DNA of 64,000 bases from an uncultured Bacteroidia bacterium (GTDB lineage Bacteria; Bacteroidota; Bacteroidia; Bacteroidales; UBA932). A model generated the notes under the pieces. The model did no database searches, was not told the origin of the DNA, and saw nothing but the letters and a program-made list of their open reading frames with translations. Numbering within the stretch: position 1 is the first letter of the stretch; each line of letters begins with the position of its first letter. Shown here in pieces: positions 51,952 through 61,637 of the stretch. The position numbers and the translations under genes are program-made. The stretch is taken from the NCBI GenBank assembly GCA_902774155.1, contig CACYHF010000018.1, positions 1 to 64,000 of the forward strand, given 5' to 3'.

Positions 51952-53207
51952 TGAAAAGAATCGCAGCCGGTTTTCTCCTCCTGTTTCTTGGACTCACGGT
52001 CCGGGCACAGGAGGCGGCCAAGACCGGCTGGGATTACGTTCCGCTGCCCAACGTCAACTACAATTCGGATTTGGGATTATCGCTGGGCGCCTTCTGCGAC
52101 TTCTTCTACTACGGCGACGGAACCATCTACCCCAATTTCCTCCATCACGGGGGCATTACGGGCACCTATTCCACCAAAGGGAGCTGGTATCTGCACGGCT
52201 ATTTCGAATCCATCCAACTGATTCCGGGCCTTCGCATCAGCGCATCGGCCACCTACCGGGATGCCGAGGCCAACAGCTTCTATGGCTTCAACGGCATTGC
52301 CGCGCCGTTCGACCCTGAGCTGGATTTAAACAAGCATACCCGCACCGCCTGGTATACCAACCACCGGCGCTTCGTGCGGGTGGCCACCACTTTCCAGGGG
52401 CCCATCGCCGGCAAGCTGAACTGGGTGGGCGGCGCCGTCTTCCGCCACGTGATGATGGCCGATTTCCAACTGAACAACTACGATTCCGGCAAAAGCCTTT
52501 TTATGGCCTACAAACAGGCTGGGCTTATTCACGAAGATGAGTTTGCCGGCGGCACTTCCCTGGAACTGAAAGGCGGCATCAGCTACGACACCCGCGACGT
52601 GGAGATGTTCCCCACCAAGGGCGCCTACGGGGAACTACTCCTCATCGGCAACGGAGACCTCAAACAATGGAAATACAATTACTTACAGGTGGCGGCCCGC
52701 TGGAAACAGTTCATCAGCCTCATTCCGGACTGGCTCATTTTCGCCTACCAGCTCTGCTTCCAGCACACCCTGGCGGGAGAGATTCCCTACTATAACCTGA
52801 ACGAGCTGGCCACCCTCCATTACCTTTACGAAGAGAATTCCGGTCTGGGCAGCCGCTACAGCATCCGCGGCTATAATTACAACCGCATTTCCGCGGCCGG
52901 ATACGCCTGGGCCAACCTGGAATTCCGCGTGATTCCCTGGAAATTCAAACTGTTCAAACAGAACTTCCGCCTGGTCCTTAACCCTTTCATGGACCTGGCC
53001 GCCATTACCAAGACCTACCGGCTGGAACAGCAGATGCAAGTGGCCGATTTCTATCAGAGCCTGAAGCGTCCCGTCATGGCCAGTGCCGGTTGCGGCATCA
53101 AATTACACATGAACACCAATTTCATCCTGTCGCTGGACTTTGCCAAGGCCTTTGACCCGCAGCTCAGCAACTTTATGATCGTTATGGCTACCACCTATGT
53201 ATTCTAA
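51951..53207 (+). CDS. Outer-membrane beta-barrel, paralogue of the protein at 7495-8913
   Basis: A 418-residue protein with a signal peptide (cleavage near VRAQ) and a barrel-type C-terminus ending TTYVF. It shares FFYYGDGTIYP, SYDTRDVEMFPTKGAYGE, GYNYNRI-type loops and LSLDFAKAFDP with the 7495-8913 protein. It has no POTRA domains. Its start overlaps the mmdB stop by 1 base, a surprising link between an inner-membrane Na+ pump and an outer-membrane barrel. The function is unknown. Confidence 0.8.
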   Translation: MKRIAAGFLLLFLGLTVRAQEAAKTGWDYVPLPNVNYNSDLGLSLGAFCDFFYYGDGTIYPNFLHHGGITGTYSTKGSWYLHGYFESIQLIPGLRISASATYRDAEANSFYGFNGIAAPFDPELDLNKHTRTAWYTNHRRFVRVATTFQGPIAGKLNWVGGAVFRHVMMADFQLNNYDSGKSLFMAYKQAGLIHEDEFAGGTSLELKGGISYDTRDVEMFPTKGAYGELLLIGNGDLKQWKYNYLQVAARWKQFISLIPDWLIFAYQLCFQHTLAGEIPYYNLNELATLHYLYEENSGLGSRYSIRGYNYNRISAAGYAWANLEFRVIPWKFKLFKQNFRLVLNPFMDLAAITKTYRLEQQMQVADFYQSLKRPVMASAGCGIKLHMNTNFILSLDFAKAFDPQLSNFMIVMATTYVF

Positions 53208-54405
53208 GACCCTTACCATCCTGGCCGCCACGCTGTGCCTGGCCGCCTGCCACCCCGCCGAAACAGGCATTCGGCGCAGCACCCCCTATCGCCAGGGCAT
53301 GGATGAGAGCATCCTGGCCCGCATCGACAGCACCGTGAACGCATCCATCGCCGATGGGGACATCCCCGGCGCCGTGGTGGGCGTGGTGCGCAACGGAACG
53401 CTGGTGTACGAAAAAGCCTTCGGCAACAAGGCCGTGTACCCGGAAGTGGAACCCATGACCGTGGAAACTATGTTCGATCTGGCTTCCGTGTCCAAGTGCG
53501 TGGGAACTACCCTGTCCTTTATGCAGTTGGTGGAGCAGGGCCAGGTGCGCCTGGTGGACCCCGTCAAATATTATTTCCCGGATTTCCAGCCCTGGACAGA
53601 CCCGGAAACCGGCGAGCAGGTGGACATCAAGGTCCAGGACCTGCTCACCCACTCCTCCGGCCTGGATGCCTACCTGCCTAACGTGGCCGCCTATGTGCAG
53701 GAATTCGGCCCCAATAGTCCGGAATCGCTGCTCCGGTACATCTGCACCCGCACCGGCCGAAACTTCCGCCCCGGCACGCAGCAACTGTACAGCTGCCTGA
53801 ACTTCATCACCCTGCAGTTCATCCTGGAAAAGGTGACCGGCGAACGCCTCTGCGACTATGCCCAGCTCCATGTCTTTGATGCACTGGGCCTGAAACATAC
53901 TTGTTATCTACCGTTAACTATGGAAAACATTGCCCCTACTGAGGTTCAGCCCGACGGCTCGGTGCTGCGGGGGCAGGTGCACGACCCCATCGCCCGGCTG
54001 GTCAATGCCGGGAATTCGGGCAATGCCGGGGTGTTCTCCAACGTGGAAGACCTGGCGGTGATCAGCGCCGCGTTGCTCAATGGCGGAAGCTACAACGGCC
54101 AGCGCGTCCTGCAGCCGCTCACCGTGCAGAAGATGTTCACGGTGCCCGCCACCAACGCCCCGGAAGTGGCCCGGGCGCTGGGCTGGGACACTTATTATAC
54201 AGGCCCTTACACCAGTGGGGACATCTTCCCGCTGGAGCAGCTCCGGGGCCATACGGGCTACACCGGCACCTCCATTCTGCTGAGCCCGGACACCAACACG
54301 GCCGTGATCGTCCTGGCCCACCGGGTACATCCCGTGGACGAAGGATCGGCCTCCCGCCTGCGCTCTACCGTGGCGTCCATCGTGGCCGCATCCATTCTCC
54401 GCTAA
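53197..54405 (+). CDS. Serine hydrolase of the class C beta-lactamase-like family (lipoprotein)
   Basis: A 402-residue protein with a lipobox (LAAC). The catalytic tetrad region SVSK lies in LASVSKCVGTTLSF, the tyrosine box is YSCLNF (usually YSDLNF), and HTGYTG near the end replaces the KTG box. The family includes esterases, D-Ala-D-Ala peptidases and beta-lactamases. The HTG form is usual for esterase or transpeptidase-like members, so antibiotic resistance should not be inferred. It overlaps the barrel gene by 11 bases. Confidence 0.85.
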   Translation: MYSKTLTILAATLCLAACHPAETGIRRSTPYRQGMDESILARIDSTVNASIADGDIPGAVVGVVRNGTLVYEKAFGNKAVYPEVEPMTVETMFDLASVSKCVGTTLSFMQLVEQGQVRLVDPVKYYFPDFQPWTDPETGEQVDIKVQDLLTHSSGLDAYLPNVAAYVQEFGPNSPESLLRYICTRTGRNFRPGTQQLYSCLNFITLQFILEKVTGERLCDYAQLHVFDALGLKHTCYLPLTMENIAPTEVQPDGSVLRGQVHDPIARLVNAGNSGNAGVFSNVEDLAVISAALLNGGSYNGQRVLQPLTVQKMFTVPATNAPEVARALGWDTYYTGPYTSGDIFPLEQLRGHTGYTGTSILLSPDTNTAVIVLAHRVHPVDEGSASRLRSTVASIVAASILR

Positions 54406-54407
54406 AA

Positions 54408-54434
54408 TTGGATTTTTAAATCCAAAGATTTTTT
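54408..54434 (+). terminator. AT-rich hairpin terminator before the V-ATPase operon
   Basis: TTGGATTT pairs with AAATCCAA around TT, followed by AGA and six T residues. It lies 3 bases past the serine hydrolase stop and just ahead of the next promoter. Confidence 0.6.
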
Positions 54435-54436
54435 AC

Positions 54437-54444
54437 TAAATTTG
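54437..54444 (+). promoter_or_regulatory. Promoter -7 element for the V-ATPase operon
   Basis: TAAATTTG is an exact match, 33 bases before the ATG of the first gene. No TTTG lies at the normal upstream spacing. Confidence 0.6.
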
Positions 54445-54477
54445 TAGAAAGCACAGAAAACTAATACACAGACAAAT

Positions 54478-55080
54478 ATGGACAAACTCCAGGAACTGAC
54501 CCAAAAGCTCTATAACGAGGGTCTTTCGAAAGGAAAAGAAGAAGGCGAAGCCATTCTGGCCCAAGCCAAAGCCCAGGCCGAAGACATTGTGAAGAAGGCG
54601 CAGGAAGAAGCCGCCGCCATCGTGGAGAAGGCGCAGAAAGAAGCGGCCGACTACAAAGTGAAGGTGGAAGGCGACGTCAAGATGGCCTCCAGCCAGGCCC
54701 TGCAGGCCACCAAGGCCGCCATCGAGCAAATCATCGTGGCCAAGGCAGTGGACGCCCCCGTGAAAGAGGCCCTCTCCCAGGCCGATTTCCTCAAGGGCAT
54801 CATCACTGCCGTGGCCCAGCGCTTCAGTGCCCAGGAAAGCACAGACCTGGCCCTGGTGCTGCCGGAGCAGCTTCAGAAAGAGCTGGAGCCCTTCCTGAAA
54901 GGCGCGCTGGCCCAGACCTTGGGCAAGGGCGTGGAAGCCAGCTTCTCCAAGAAGCTCAACGGCGGCTTCAAGATCGGCCCCAAGGACGGCAGCTATTTCA
55001 TCAGCTTCACGGACGAGGCCTTCCAGCAACTCATAGGAGACTATCTCCGTCCCGGCACCAAGAAAATCCTCTTCGGCTAG
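54478..55080 (+). CDS. ntpE: V-type ATPase subunit E
   Basis: A 200-residue protein. The first half is a long charged helix (KGKEEGEAILAQAKAQAEDI, KAQEEAAAIVEKAQKEA) that forms the peripheral stalk. The C-terminal globular part is LVLPEQLQKELEPFLKGAL and FKIGPKDGSYFISFTDEAF. It links the catalytic head to the membrane sector. It is the first gene of the operon; DUF2764 follows after 3 bases. Confidence 0.88.
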   Translation: MDKLQELTQKLYNEGLSKGKEEGEAILAQAKAQAEDIVKKAQEEAAAIVEKAQKEAADYKVKVEGDVKMASSQALQATKAAIEQIIVAKAVDAPVKEALSQADFLKGIITAVAQRFSAQESTDLALVLPEQLQKELEPFLKGALAQTLGKGVEASFSKKLNGGFKIGPKDGSYFISFTDEAFQQLIGDYLRPGTKKILFG

Positions 55081-55083
55081 TTA

Positions 55084-55731
55084 ATGAGCAATTTCGAATA
55101 TATCATCTCCAGCCTCCCCTACCTTACCATGGACTTTAAGTACGCGGAAGGGCAGGGATACTGGCACGTGGTGGAAGAGATCCGCAGCGAACTCTCGGAA
55201 AAAGACTCCGCCACGCTGGATTTCCTCCTGAAGGGCTTTGACACAGACCAGCTCAACGCAGACTTCTACGCCCAGGCGCTGCAGCATTCCCTCCGCTTCG
55301 TGCGGGAATACTTCCGCTTCGACCTGAATCTGCGCAATGCCAAGGTCCGCTTCCTGAACCGGGAGCTGGGCCGCCCGGCCGATCTGGACCTCATCACCGG
55401 CGAAGGCACACCCGAGGACGAAGGGCTGGACATTGACGGCTACCGTTTCACCGGCGGCGAATTCGAGGAAGAGGAAGCGGTGGCGCAGGCCCTTTCGCAG
55501 GCCAGCCTGCTGGGCCGGGAGAAGGCCCTGGACGATGTATGCTGGACCAAGATCGGCAACCTGGAAACCTTCCATTACTTCGACCTCACCGCTGTCCTGG
55601 CGTATATTGCCAAACTGCACATCGTGAACCGCTGGCTGGCCCTGGACGAAGAGAAAGGCCGGGCGCTGTTCCGGCAGCTGGTCCAGGAGGTGAAAGGCAC
55701 TTTTAAAGGCGTAAACTACACAGAATCATAA
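55084..55731 (+). CDS. DUF2764 protein of the V-ATPase operon
   Basis: A 215-residue protein with FEYIISSLPYLTMDF at the start, an acidic middle (EEEAVAQALSQASLLGREKALD) and LETFHYFDLTAVLAYIAKL near the end. DUF2764 proteins are found almost only inside V-ATPase operons of Bacteroidetes, spirochaetes and chlamydiae. They are thought to take the place of subunit C, which is otherwise missing here. No signal peptide is present, so it is cytoplasmic. Confidence 0.85.
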   Translation: MSNFEYIISSLPYLTMDFKYAEGQGYWHVVEEIRSELSEKDSATLDFLLKGFDTDQLNADFYAQALQHSLRFVREYFRFDLNLRNAKVRFLNRELGRPADLDLITGEGTPEDEGLDIDGYRFTGGEFEEEEAVAQALSQASLLGREKALDDVCWTKIGNLETFHYFDLTAVLAYIAKLHIVNRWLALDEEKGRALFRQLVQEVKGTFKGVNYTES

Positions 55732-55742
55732 GTATATTCCAT

Positions 55743-57485
55743 ATGAAGACAAAAGGAATCGTAACCGGTATCGTGAGCAACCTGGTCACCGTGAAGGTGG
55801 ACGGTCCGGTTTCCGAAAATGAAATCTGCTACATCAACTCCCAAGGCGTGGACCTGATGGCAGAGGTCATCAAGGTGAACGGAGAGAATGCCTCCGTACA
55901 GGTGTTTGAAAGCACCCGTGGCCTCAAGGGCGGGAATACCGTGGAATTCGAAGGGAAGATGCTGGAAGTGGAGCTGGGTCCCGGTTTGCTCTCCAGTACC
56001 TACGACGGTCTGCAGAACAACCTGGCCACCATGGAGCAGGTGTTCCTGCAGCGCGGCGAATACACAGACCCGCTGGACCGCAAGAAAGCCTGGGAATTCA
56101 CGCCCATCGTCAAGCCCGGAGACCAAGTAGTGGCCGCCGACTGGCTGGGAGAGGTGAAGGAAGGCTGGCTGCCGCACAAGATCATGGTTCCTTTCTCCTT
56201 CAAGGGGGAATATACCGTGAAATCCATCAAGGAAGCCGGCGCTTATACGGTAGACACCGTAATGGCCGTCCTGGTGAACGCCGACGGAGAGGAAGTTCCC
56301 GTGACCATGACCCAGAAATGGCCCGTAAAGGTGGCCATCAAGGGCTATAAGGAGAAACCGCGTCCCAACAAGATCATGGAAACGGGCGTTCGCGTGATCG
56401 ACACCATGAATCCCATCGCCGAAGGCGGTACGGGCTTCATCCCCGGTCCTTTCGGCTGCGGAAAAACCGTGCTGCAGCACGCTATAGCCAAGCAGGGCGA
56501 CGCCGACGTGATCGTGATGGCCGCCTGTGGTGAGCGCGCCAACGAGGTGGTGGAAATCTTCACCGAGTTCCCGGAGCTCATAGACCCGCACACCGGCCGC
56601 CACCTGATGGAACGTACCACCATCATCTGCAACACGTCCAATATGCCCGTGGCCGCCCGTGAGGCGTCCGTGTACACGGCCATGACCATCTGCGAATATT
56701 ACCGCGCCATGGGCCTCAAGTGCCTCCTTTTGGCGGATTCCACCTCCCGCTGGGCCCAGGCCCTCCGTGAGATGTCCAACCGTATGGAGGAACTCCCGGG
56801 CGCAGATGCTTTCCCGGTGGACCTTTCGGCCATCATCTCCAACTTCTACGCCCGCGCGGGTATGGTGGTGCTGAACAACGGACAAACGGGCGCCGTCACC
56901 TTTATCGGCACGGTCTCCCCTGCCGGCGGTAACCTTAAGGAGCCCGTGACCGAAAGCACCAAGAAGGCCGCCCGCTGCTTCTACGCCCTGGAACAGGGCC
57001 GCGCAGACCAGAAGCGTTACCCGGCCGTGGGCCCGCTGGAGTCCTACTCCAAGTACCTGGATTACCCCGAAATCCGCGAATTCCTGGACGAGACCGTGGA
57101 AGAAGGCTGGGTAGAGAAAGTCTTATCGGCCAAGAACATCATCCGCCGCGGCAAGGAAGCGTCGGAACAGATCAACATCCTGGGCGACGACGGCGTCCCT
57201 ATGAGCTACCACGTCAATTTCTGGAAGAGCGAGCTGGTGGATTTCATCATCCTGCAGCAGGACGGCTTCGACCCGGTGGATTCGCTCTGCCCCATGGAAC
57301 GGCAGCGCTTTATGCTGGACCTGGTGCTGGAAGTGTGCCAGAAAGACTACAACTTTGAAGACTTCGAAAAATGCCGCGAATTCTTCAAGAACCTCATCAA
57401 CGAGCTCCGGCAGATGAACTACTCCCCCTATGAGAGCGAGCAGTTCTGGGCCTACAACGATTCCGTAAAGAAAATGACCGCATAG
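55743..57485 (+). CDS. ntpA: V-type ATPase catalytic subunit A
   Basis: A 580-residue protein with the P-loop GPFGCGKTVLQH at about residues 234-245, ACGERANEVVE with the arginine and glutamate of the catalytic site, and DSTSRWAQALREMSNRMEE. The extra non-homologous region typical of V-type A subunits lies at about 115-190. It binds and hydrolyses (or makes) ATP with subunit B. It starts at 55743, 11 bases after DUF2764. Confidence 0.97.
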   Translation: MKTKGIVTGIVSNLVTVKVDGPVSENEICYINSQGVDLMAEVIKVNGENASVQVFESTRGLKGGNTVEFEGKMLEVELGPGLLSSTYDGLQNNLATMEQVFLQRGEYTDPLDRKKAWEFTPIVKPGDQVVAADWLGEVKEGWLPHKIMVPFSFKGEYTVKSIKEAGAYTVDTVMAVLVNADGEEVPVTMTQKWPVKVAIKGYKEKPRPNKIMETGVRVIDTMNPIAEGGTGFIPGPFGCGKTVLQHAIAKQGDADVIVMAACGERANEVVEIFTEFPELIDPHTGRHLMERTTIICNTSNMPVAAREASVYTAMTICEYYRAMGLKCLLLADSTSRWAQALREMSNRMEELPGADAFPVDLSAIISNFYARAGMVVLNNGQTGAVTFIGTVSPAGGNLKEPVTESTKKAARCFYALEQGRADQKRYPAVGPLESYSKYLDYPEIREFLDETVEEGWVEKVLSAKNIIRRGKEASEQINILGDDGVPMSYHVNFWKSELVDFIILQQDGFDPVDSLCPMERQRFMLDLVLEVCQKDYNFEDFEKCREFFKNLINELRQMNYSPYESEQFWAYNDSVKKMTA

Positions 57486-57488
57486 ATT

Positions 57489-58808
57489 ATGGCAACGAAA
57501 GCATACCAAAGAGTATATACCAAGCTGGAAGGCATTACCAAGGCCACCGTTTCTCTCAAGGCCAAGGGCGTGAGCAACGACGAACTGGCCGTGGTAGGCG
57601 GCCGATTGGGCCAGGTGGTGCGCATCAAGGGCGACGTGATTACCCTGCAGGTGTTCTCGGGCACCGAAGGCATCCCCACCAACGCGGAAGTAGTGTTCCT
57701 GGGCGAACCGCCCACCATCAAGGTGTCTGACCAGCTGGCCGGGCGTTTCTTCGACGCCTACGGCCATCCCATCGACGGCGGTCCGGAGATCGACGGCGAG
57801 GAGCGCCAGATCGGCGGCCCTTCCGTGAACCCGTATAAGCGTCGTCAGCCCTCGCAGCTCATCCCCACCGGCATCGCCGGCATCGACCTGAACAACACCC
57901 TGGTCTCCGGCCAGAAGATCCCCTTCTTCGCAGACCCGGACCAGCCCTACAACCAGGTGATGGCCGATGTAGCCCTGCGCGCCGATGTAGACAAGATCAT
58001 CCTGGGCGGTATGGGTCTTTCCAACGACGACTATCTCTTCTTCCGCCACAGCTTTGAGGCGGCCGGCGCCCTGGACAAGATCATCTGCTTCATCAATACC
58101 ACGGAGAATCCCCCGGTGGAACGCCTGCTGGTGCCGGATATGGCCCTCACCGCCGCCGAATACTTCGCCGTGGACAAGAACGAAAAGGTGCTGGTGCTCC
58201 TCACGGATATGACCTTGTACGCAGACGCCCTGTCCATCGTGTCCAACCGTATGGACCAGATCCCGTCCAAGGACTCCATGCCCGGCTCCCTGTACAGTGA
58301 CCTGGCCAAGATCTACGAAAAGGCCGTGCAACTGCCCACGGAAGGCTCCATCACCATCATCGCCGTCACCACCCTGAACGACGGCGACATCACCCACGCC
58401 ATCCCGGACAACACCGGTTACATCACGGAAGGCCAGCTCTATCTGAAGGCCGATACCGACACCGGAAAGGTGATCATCGACCCGTTCCGCAGCCTGTCCC
58501 GTCTGAAACAGCTGGTGCAGGGCAAGAAGACGCGTGAGGACCACTCCCAGGTGATGAACGCCGGCGTGCGTCTGTACGCCGATGCCCAGAACGCCAAGAC
58601 CAAGCTGGAGAACGGCTTCGACCTGTCCGACTACGACCATCGCTGCCTGGACTACGCAAAAGACTATGCCCGCGAACTGCTGGCCATCGACGTGAACATC
58701 GGCATCAACGAGATGCTGGACACCGCGTGGAAGCTCTTCAGTAAATATTTCTCACCGGCCGAAACCGGTATCAAACAGGCGCTGATTGACAAATACTGGG
58801 TCAAATAA
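57489..58808 (+). CDS. ntpB: V-type ATPase subunit B
   Basis: A 439-residue regulatory nucleotide-site subunit. It shows KAYQRVYTKLEGITKATVSL, IPTGIAGIDLNNTLVSGQKI, a degenerate nucleotide loop (FFADPDQPYNQVMADVALRA) and VLLTDMTLYADALSIVSN. It alternates with A in the head. It is close in size to bacterial V-type B subunits (about 440-470). It overlaps subunit D by 1 base. Confidence 0.95.
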   Translation: MATKAYQRVYTKLEGITKATVSLKAKGVSNDELAVVGGRLGQVVRIKGDVITLQVFSGTEGIPTNAEVVFLGEPPTIKVSDQLAGRFFDAYGHPIDGGPEIDGEERQIGGPSVNPYKRRQPSQLIPTGIAGIDLNNTLVSGQKIPFFADPDQPYNQVMADVALRADVDKIILGGMGLSNDDYLFFRHSFEAAGALDKIICFINTTENPPVERLLVPDMALTAAEYFAVDKNEKVLVLLTDMTLYADALSIVSNRMDQIPSKDSMPGSLYSDLAKIYEKAVQLPTEGSITIIAVTTLNDGDITHAIPDNTGYITEGQLYLKADTDTGKVIIDPFRSLSRLKQLVQGKKTREDHSQVMNAGVRLYADAQNAKTKLENGFDLSDYDHRCLDYAKDYARELLAIDVNIGINEMLDTAWKLFSKYFSPAETGIKQALIDKYWVK

Positions 58809-59419
58809 TGGCAATTAAATTCCAATACAACAAAACCTCGCTGACGGAGATGGGCAAGCAGCTCAAGGTCCGGCAGCGGGCGCTCCCTACCCTGCAGAAC
58901 AAGGAGAGCGCCCTGCGGCTGGAAGTGCGCAAGGCCAAGGCCGACAGCGACCGTTTGATAGACGAGTTGGAACAGGCCCTGCAGCGCTATGATTACCTGG
59001 CCGCCCTGTGGAACGAATTCGACCCGGGGCTCATCGCCATCACGGATGTGGACCTGTACACCAAGAAGGTGGCCGGTGTAAAAACGCCCGCCCTGGGAGA
59101 GATCCACTATGAGATCAAGCCCTTCAACGCGTTTGTCAAACCCGCCTGGTATGCCGACGGCGTTGCCATCCTTAAGGAACTGAGTCGCCTGGGCATCGAG
59201 AGCGAGGTCTATAAGGAGAAGGCCCGCATCCTGGACTACAACCGCCGGAAAACCACCCAGAAGGTGAACCTGTACGAGAAAGTGCAAATCCCCGGTTACC
59301 AGGAGGCCATCCGCAAGATCAAACGCTATATGGAAGACGAGGAGAACCTCTCCAAGGCGTCTTCCAAGATTGTGAAAAAACGCCACGCAGAAGAGGAGGA
59401 GGAGGCCTCAGCCGTATGA
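58808..59419 (+). CDS. ntpD: V-type ATPase subunit D
   Basis: A 203-residue coiled-coil protein (IKFQYNKTSLTEMGKQLKVR, LPTLQNKESALRLEVRKAKA; later VNLYEKVQIPGYQEAIRKIK). It forms the central rotor shaft inside the A3B3 head. No separate subunit F, its usual partner, is encoded in this operon. It overlaps the next gene by 4 bases (ATGA). Confidence 0.93.
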   Translation: MAIKFQYNKTSLTEMGKQLKVRQRALPTLQNKESALRLEVRKAKADSDRLIDELEQALQRYDYLAALWNEFDPGLIAITDVDLYTKKVAGVKTPALGEIHYEIKPFNAFVKPAWYADGVAILKELSRLGIESEVYKEKARILDYNRRKTTQKVNLYEKVQIPGYQEAIRKIKRYMEDEENLSKASSKIVKKRHAEEEEEASAV

Positions 59420-61197
59420 TCAATCCCATGACCAAATACTCCTTCATTCTGCTCAACGGGGAGCAGGATGCCCTGCTGGAAAGCCTCCAGGAGCTGGGTC
59501 TGGTGGATATTACGCGCAGCACCAAGGCCCTGGACGACCAGTCCCAGAAGATGGTGGCCGATATCGAACTGCTCAGCGGTCTCATCAAAGGCCTGGAGAA
59601 GGCCGAAGTCCCGGAAGGGACGGAGCCGGAGCACATCGACGGCGACATCGTGCGCCTGGCCGGCGGTATGATTATGCGCTACTCCGATGACACCACGGAT
59701 ATGCAGTTCCTCCGCAATGAACTGAAGGAACGGCGCATCTGGGGTTCGTTCAACCCTGAAATCCTGGCGCAGCTGGCAGAAGCCGGCGTGCCCATCCACT
59801 TCCACAAACTGTCCAACAAGCAGTTCAAGCCGGAATGGGAGCAGGAATATGTCCTTTCCGTGGTGCATAAGGATAAGGCCAACACCTGGTTCGTGGTGGC
59901 CGGGGAAGATGGCCTTCCGGGCGAAATCCCCACCCCTGAAACCGATGCCGCCCAACTGGAAATCGAGCTCCAGGAGAAAGAAAAACACTTCCAGAAGGTG
60001 CTGTGCCGCATGGCCGGCGCCAAGGAGCGCATCCCGGAACTGGAACAGAAGAAGGCCGATTTAGTCTCCCAGCTGGATCTCTACCTGGCCGGCTTGTCTG
60101 CTGTTCCGGCGGCCGAAAATACCATCGTCACCCTGGTGGGCTATGCCCCCGTGGAGGATGATGAAGCCATTTGCGCCGCATTGGATGAGGCCGATGTCTT
60201 CTATCTGAAGGAAGAAGCCGTGGTGGAAGACAATCCGCCCATCAAGCTCAAGAACAATTGGTTCGTGAAGCAGTTCGAGGTGCTCACGGATATGTACGGC
60301 CGGCCCGCCTATAACGGCTTCGACCCTACCCCCTTCATCAGCGTGTTCTTCCTGCTGTTCTTCGCCTTCTGTATGGGCGACTGCGGCTACGGCCTGGTGC
60401 TCATCCTCATCGGCCTGCTGCTCCGGAAGGTGGATTCCTTCAAGGATCTGGCGCCGCTGGTGGTGATCCTGGGTATCGGGACCACGGTCATCGGCTTCCT
60501 GTTCCATACTTTCTTCTCCATCGACATCGCCAATTGGGAGATTTTCCAGCCCATCAAGTGGATTTTCCTGCCCGCCAAGATTGGCGGCTATGACGGCACC
60601 ATGGTGCTGGCGCTCATTATCGGTATTATTCACCTGTGCCTGGCCATGTGCGTGAAAACCTACCAGGAAACCAGGAACAAGGGCTTTATGAATGCCCTGG
60701 GCACCTGGGGATGGACGCTCCTGATTGTGGGCGGCACCGCTGTGGCCACGCTGTTCCTGCTGGGCGTGCTGGACAAGGATCTCACCAAGATCATCGTCAT
60801 TGTCCTGGGCATTGTGAGCGCCCTGGGCATCTTTGTGTTCAACGACTTGCAGCGCAACAAACTGGCCAATGTAGGAGTGGGCCTCTGGAACACCTACAAC
60901 ACGGTTACGGGCCTGCTGGGAGACGTTCTCAGTTACCTGCGACTCTATGCCCTGGGCCTGGCCGGCGCTATGCTGGGCATGGCCTTCAACAATATCGGCG
61001 CCATGGTACTGGGCGACGGCAAATCGGCCCTGCTGTGGATTCCGTTCTTCCTCATCGTGCTCATCGGCCATACGCTGAATGTGGCTATGTGCGCGCTGGG
61101 CGCTTTTGTACACCCGCTCCGACTCAACTTCCTGGAGTTCTTCAAGAATTCCGGCTATGAGGCCAACGGGCGCAACTTCCATCCGCTAAGTAAATAA
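59416..61197 (+). CDS. ntpI: V-type ATPase membrane subunit I (subunit a)
   Basis: A 593-residue protein. The first 280 or so residues are the cytoplasmic coiled-coil arm (LEIELQEKEKHFQKVLCRM, IPELEQKKADLVSQLDLYL). Eight or so membrane helices follow, including GRPAYNGFDPTPFISVFFLL and GDVLSYLRLYALGLAGAMLG, whose arginine corresponds to the ion-pathway arginine. It forms the stator half-channels. It is 20 bases ahead of subunit K. Confidence 0.95.
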   Translation: MINPMTKYSFILLNGEQDALLESLQELGLVDITRSTKALDDQSQKMVADIELLSGLIKGLEKAEVPEGTEPEHIDGDIVRLAGGMIMRYSDDTTDMQFLRNELKERRIWGSFNPEILAQLAEAGVPIHFHKLSNKQFKPEWEQEYVLSVVHKDKANTWFVVAGEDGLPGEIPTPETDAAQLEIELQEKEKHFQKVLCRMAGAKERIPELEQKKADLVSQLDLYLAGLSAVPAAENTIVTLVGYAPVEDDEAICAALDEADVFYLKEEAVVEDNPPIKLKNNWFVKQFEVLTDMYGRPAYNGFDPTPFISVFFLLFFAFCMGDCGYGLVLILIGLLLRKVDSFKDLAPLVVILGIGTTVIGFLFHTFFSIDIANWEIFQPIKWIFLPAKIGGYDGTMVLALIIGIIHLCLAMCVKTYQETRNKGFMNALGTWGWTLLIVGGTAVATLFLLGVLDKDLTKIIVIVLGIVSALGIFVFNDLQRNKLANVGVGLWNTYNTVTGLLGDVLSYLRLYALGLAGAMLGMAFNNIGAMVLGDGKSALLWIPFFLIVLIGHTLNVAMCALGAFVHPLRLNFLEFFKNSGYEANGRNFHPLSK

Positions 61198-61204
61198 CAA
61201 ATAA

Positions 61205-61636
<432 letters not shown>

Positions 61637-61637
61637 A

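Noticed and set aside
53197..54405. Antibiotic-resistance beta-lactamase
   Set aside because: The fold is class C-like, but the KTG box is HTG and the operon context is metabolic. An esterase or peptidase role is more likely.
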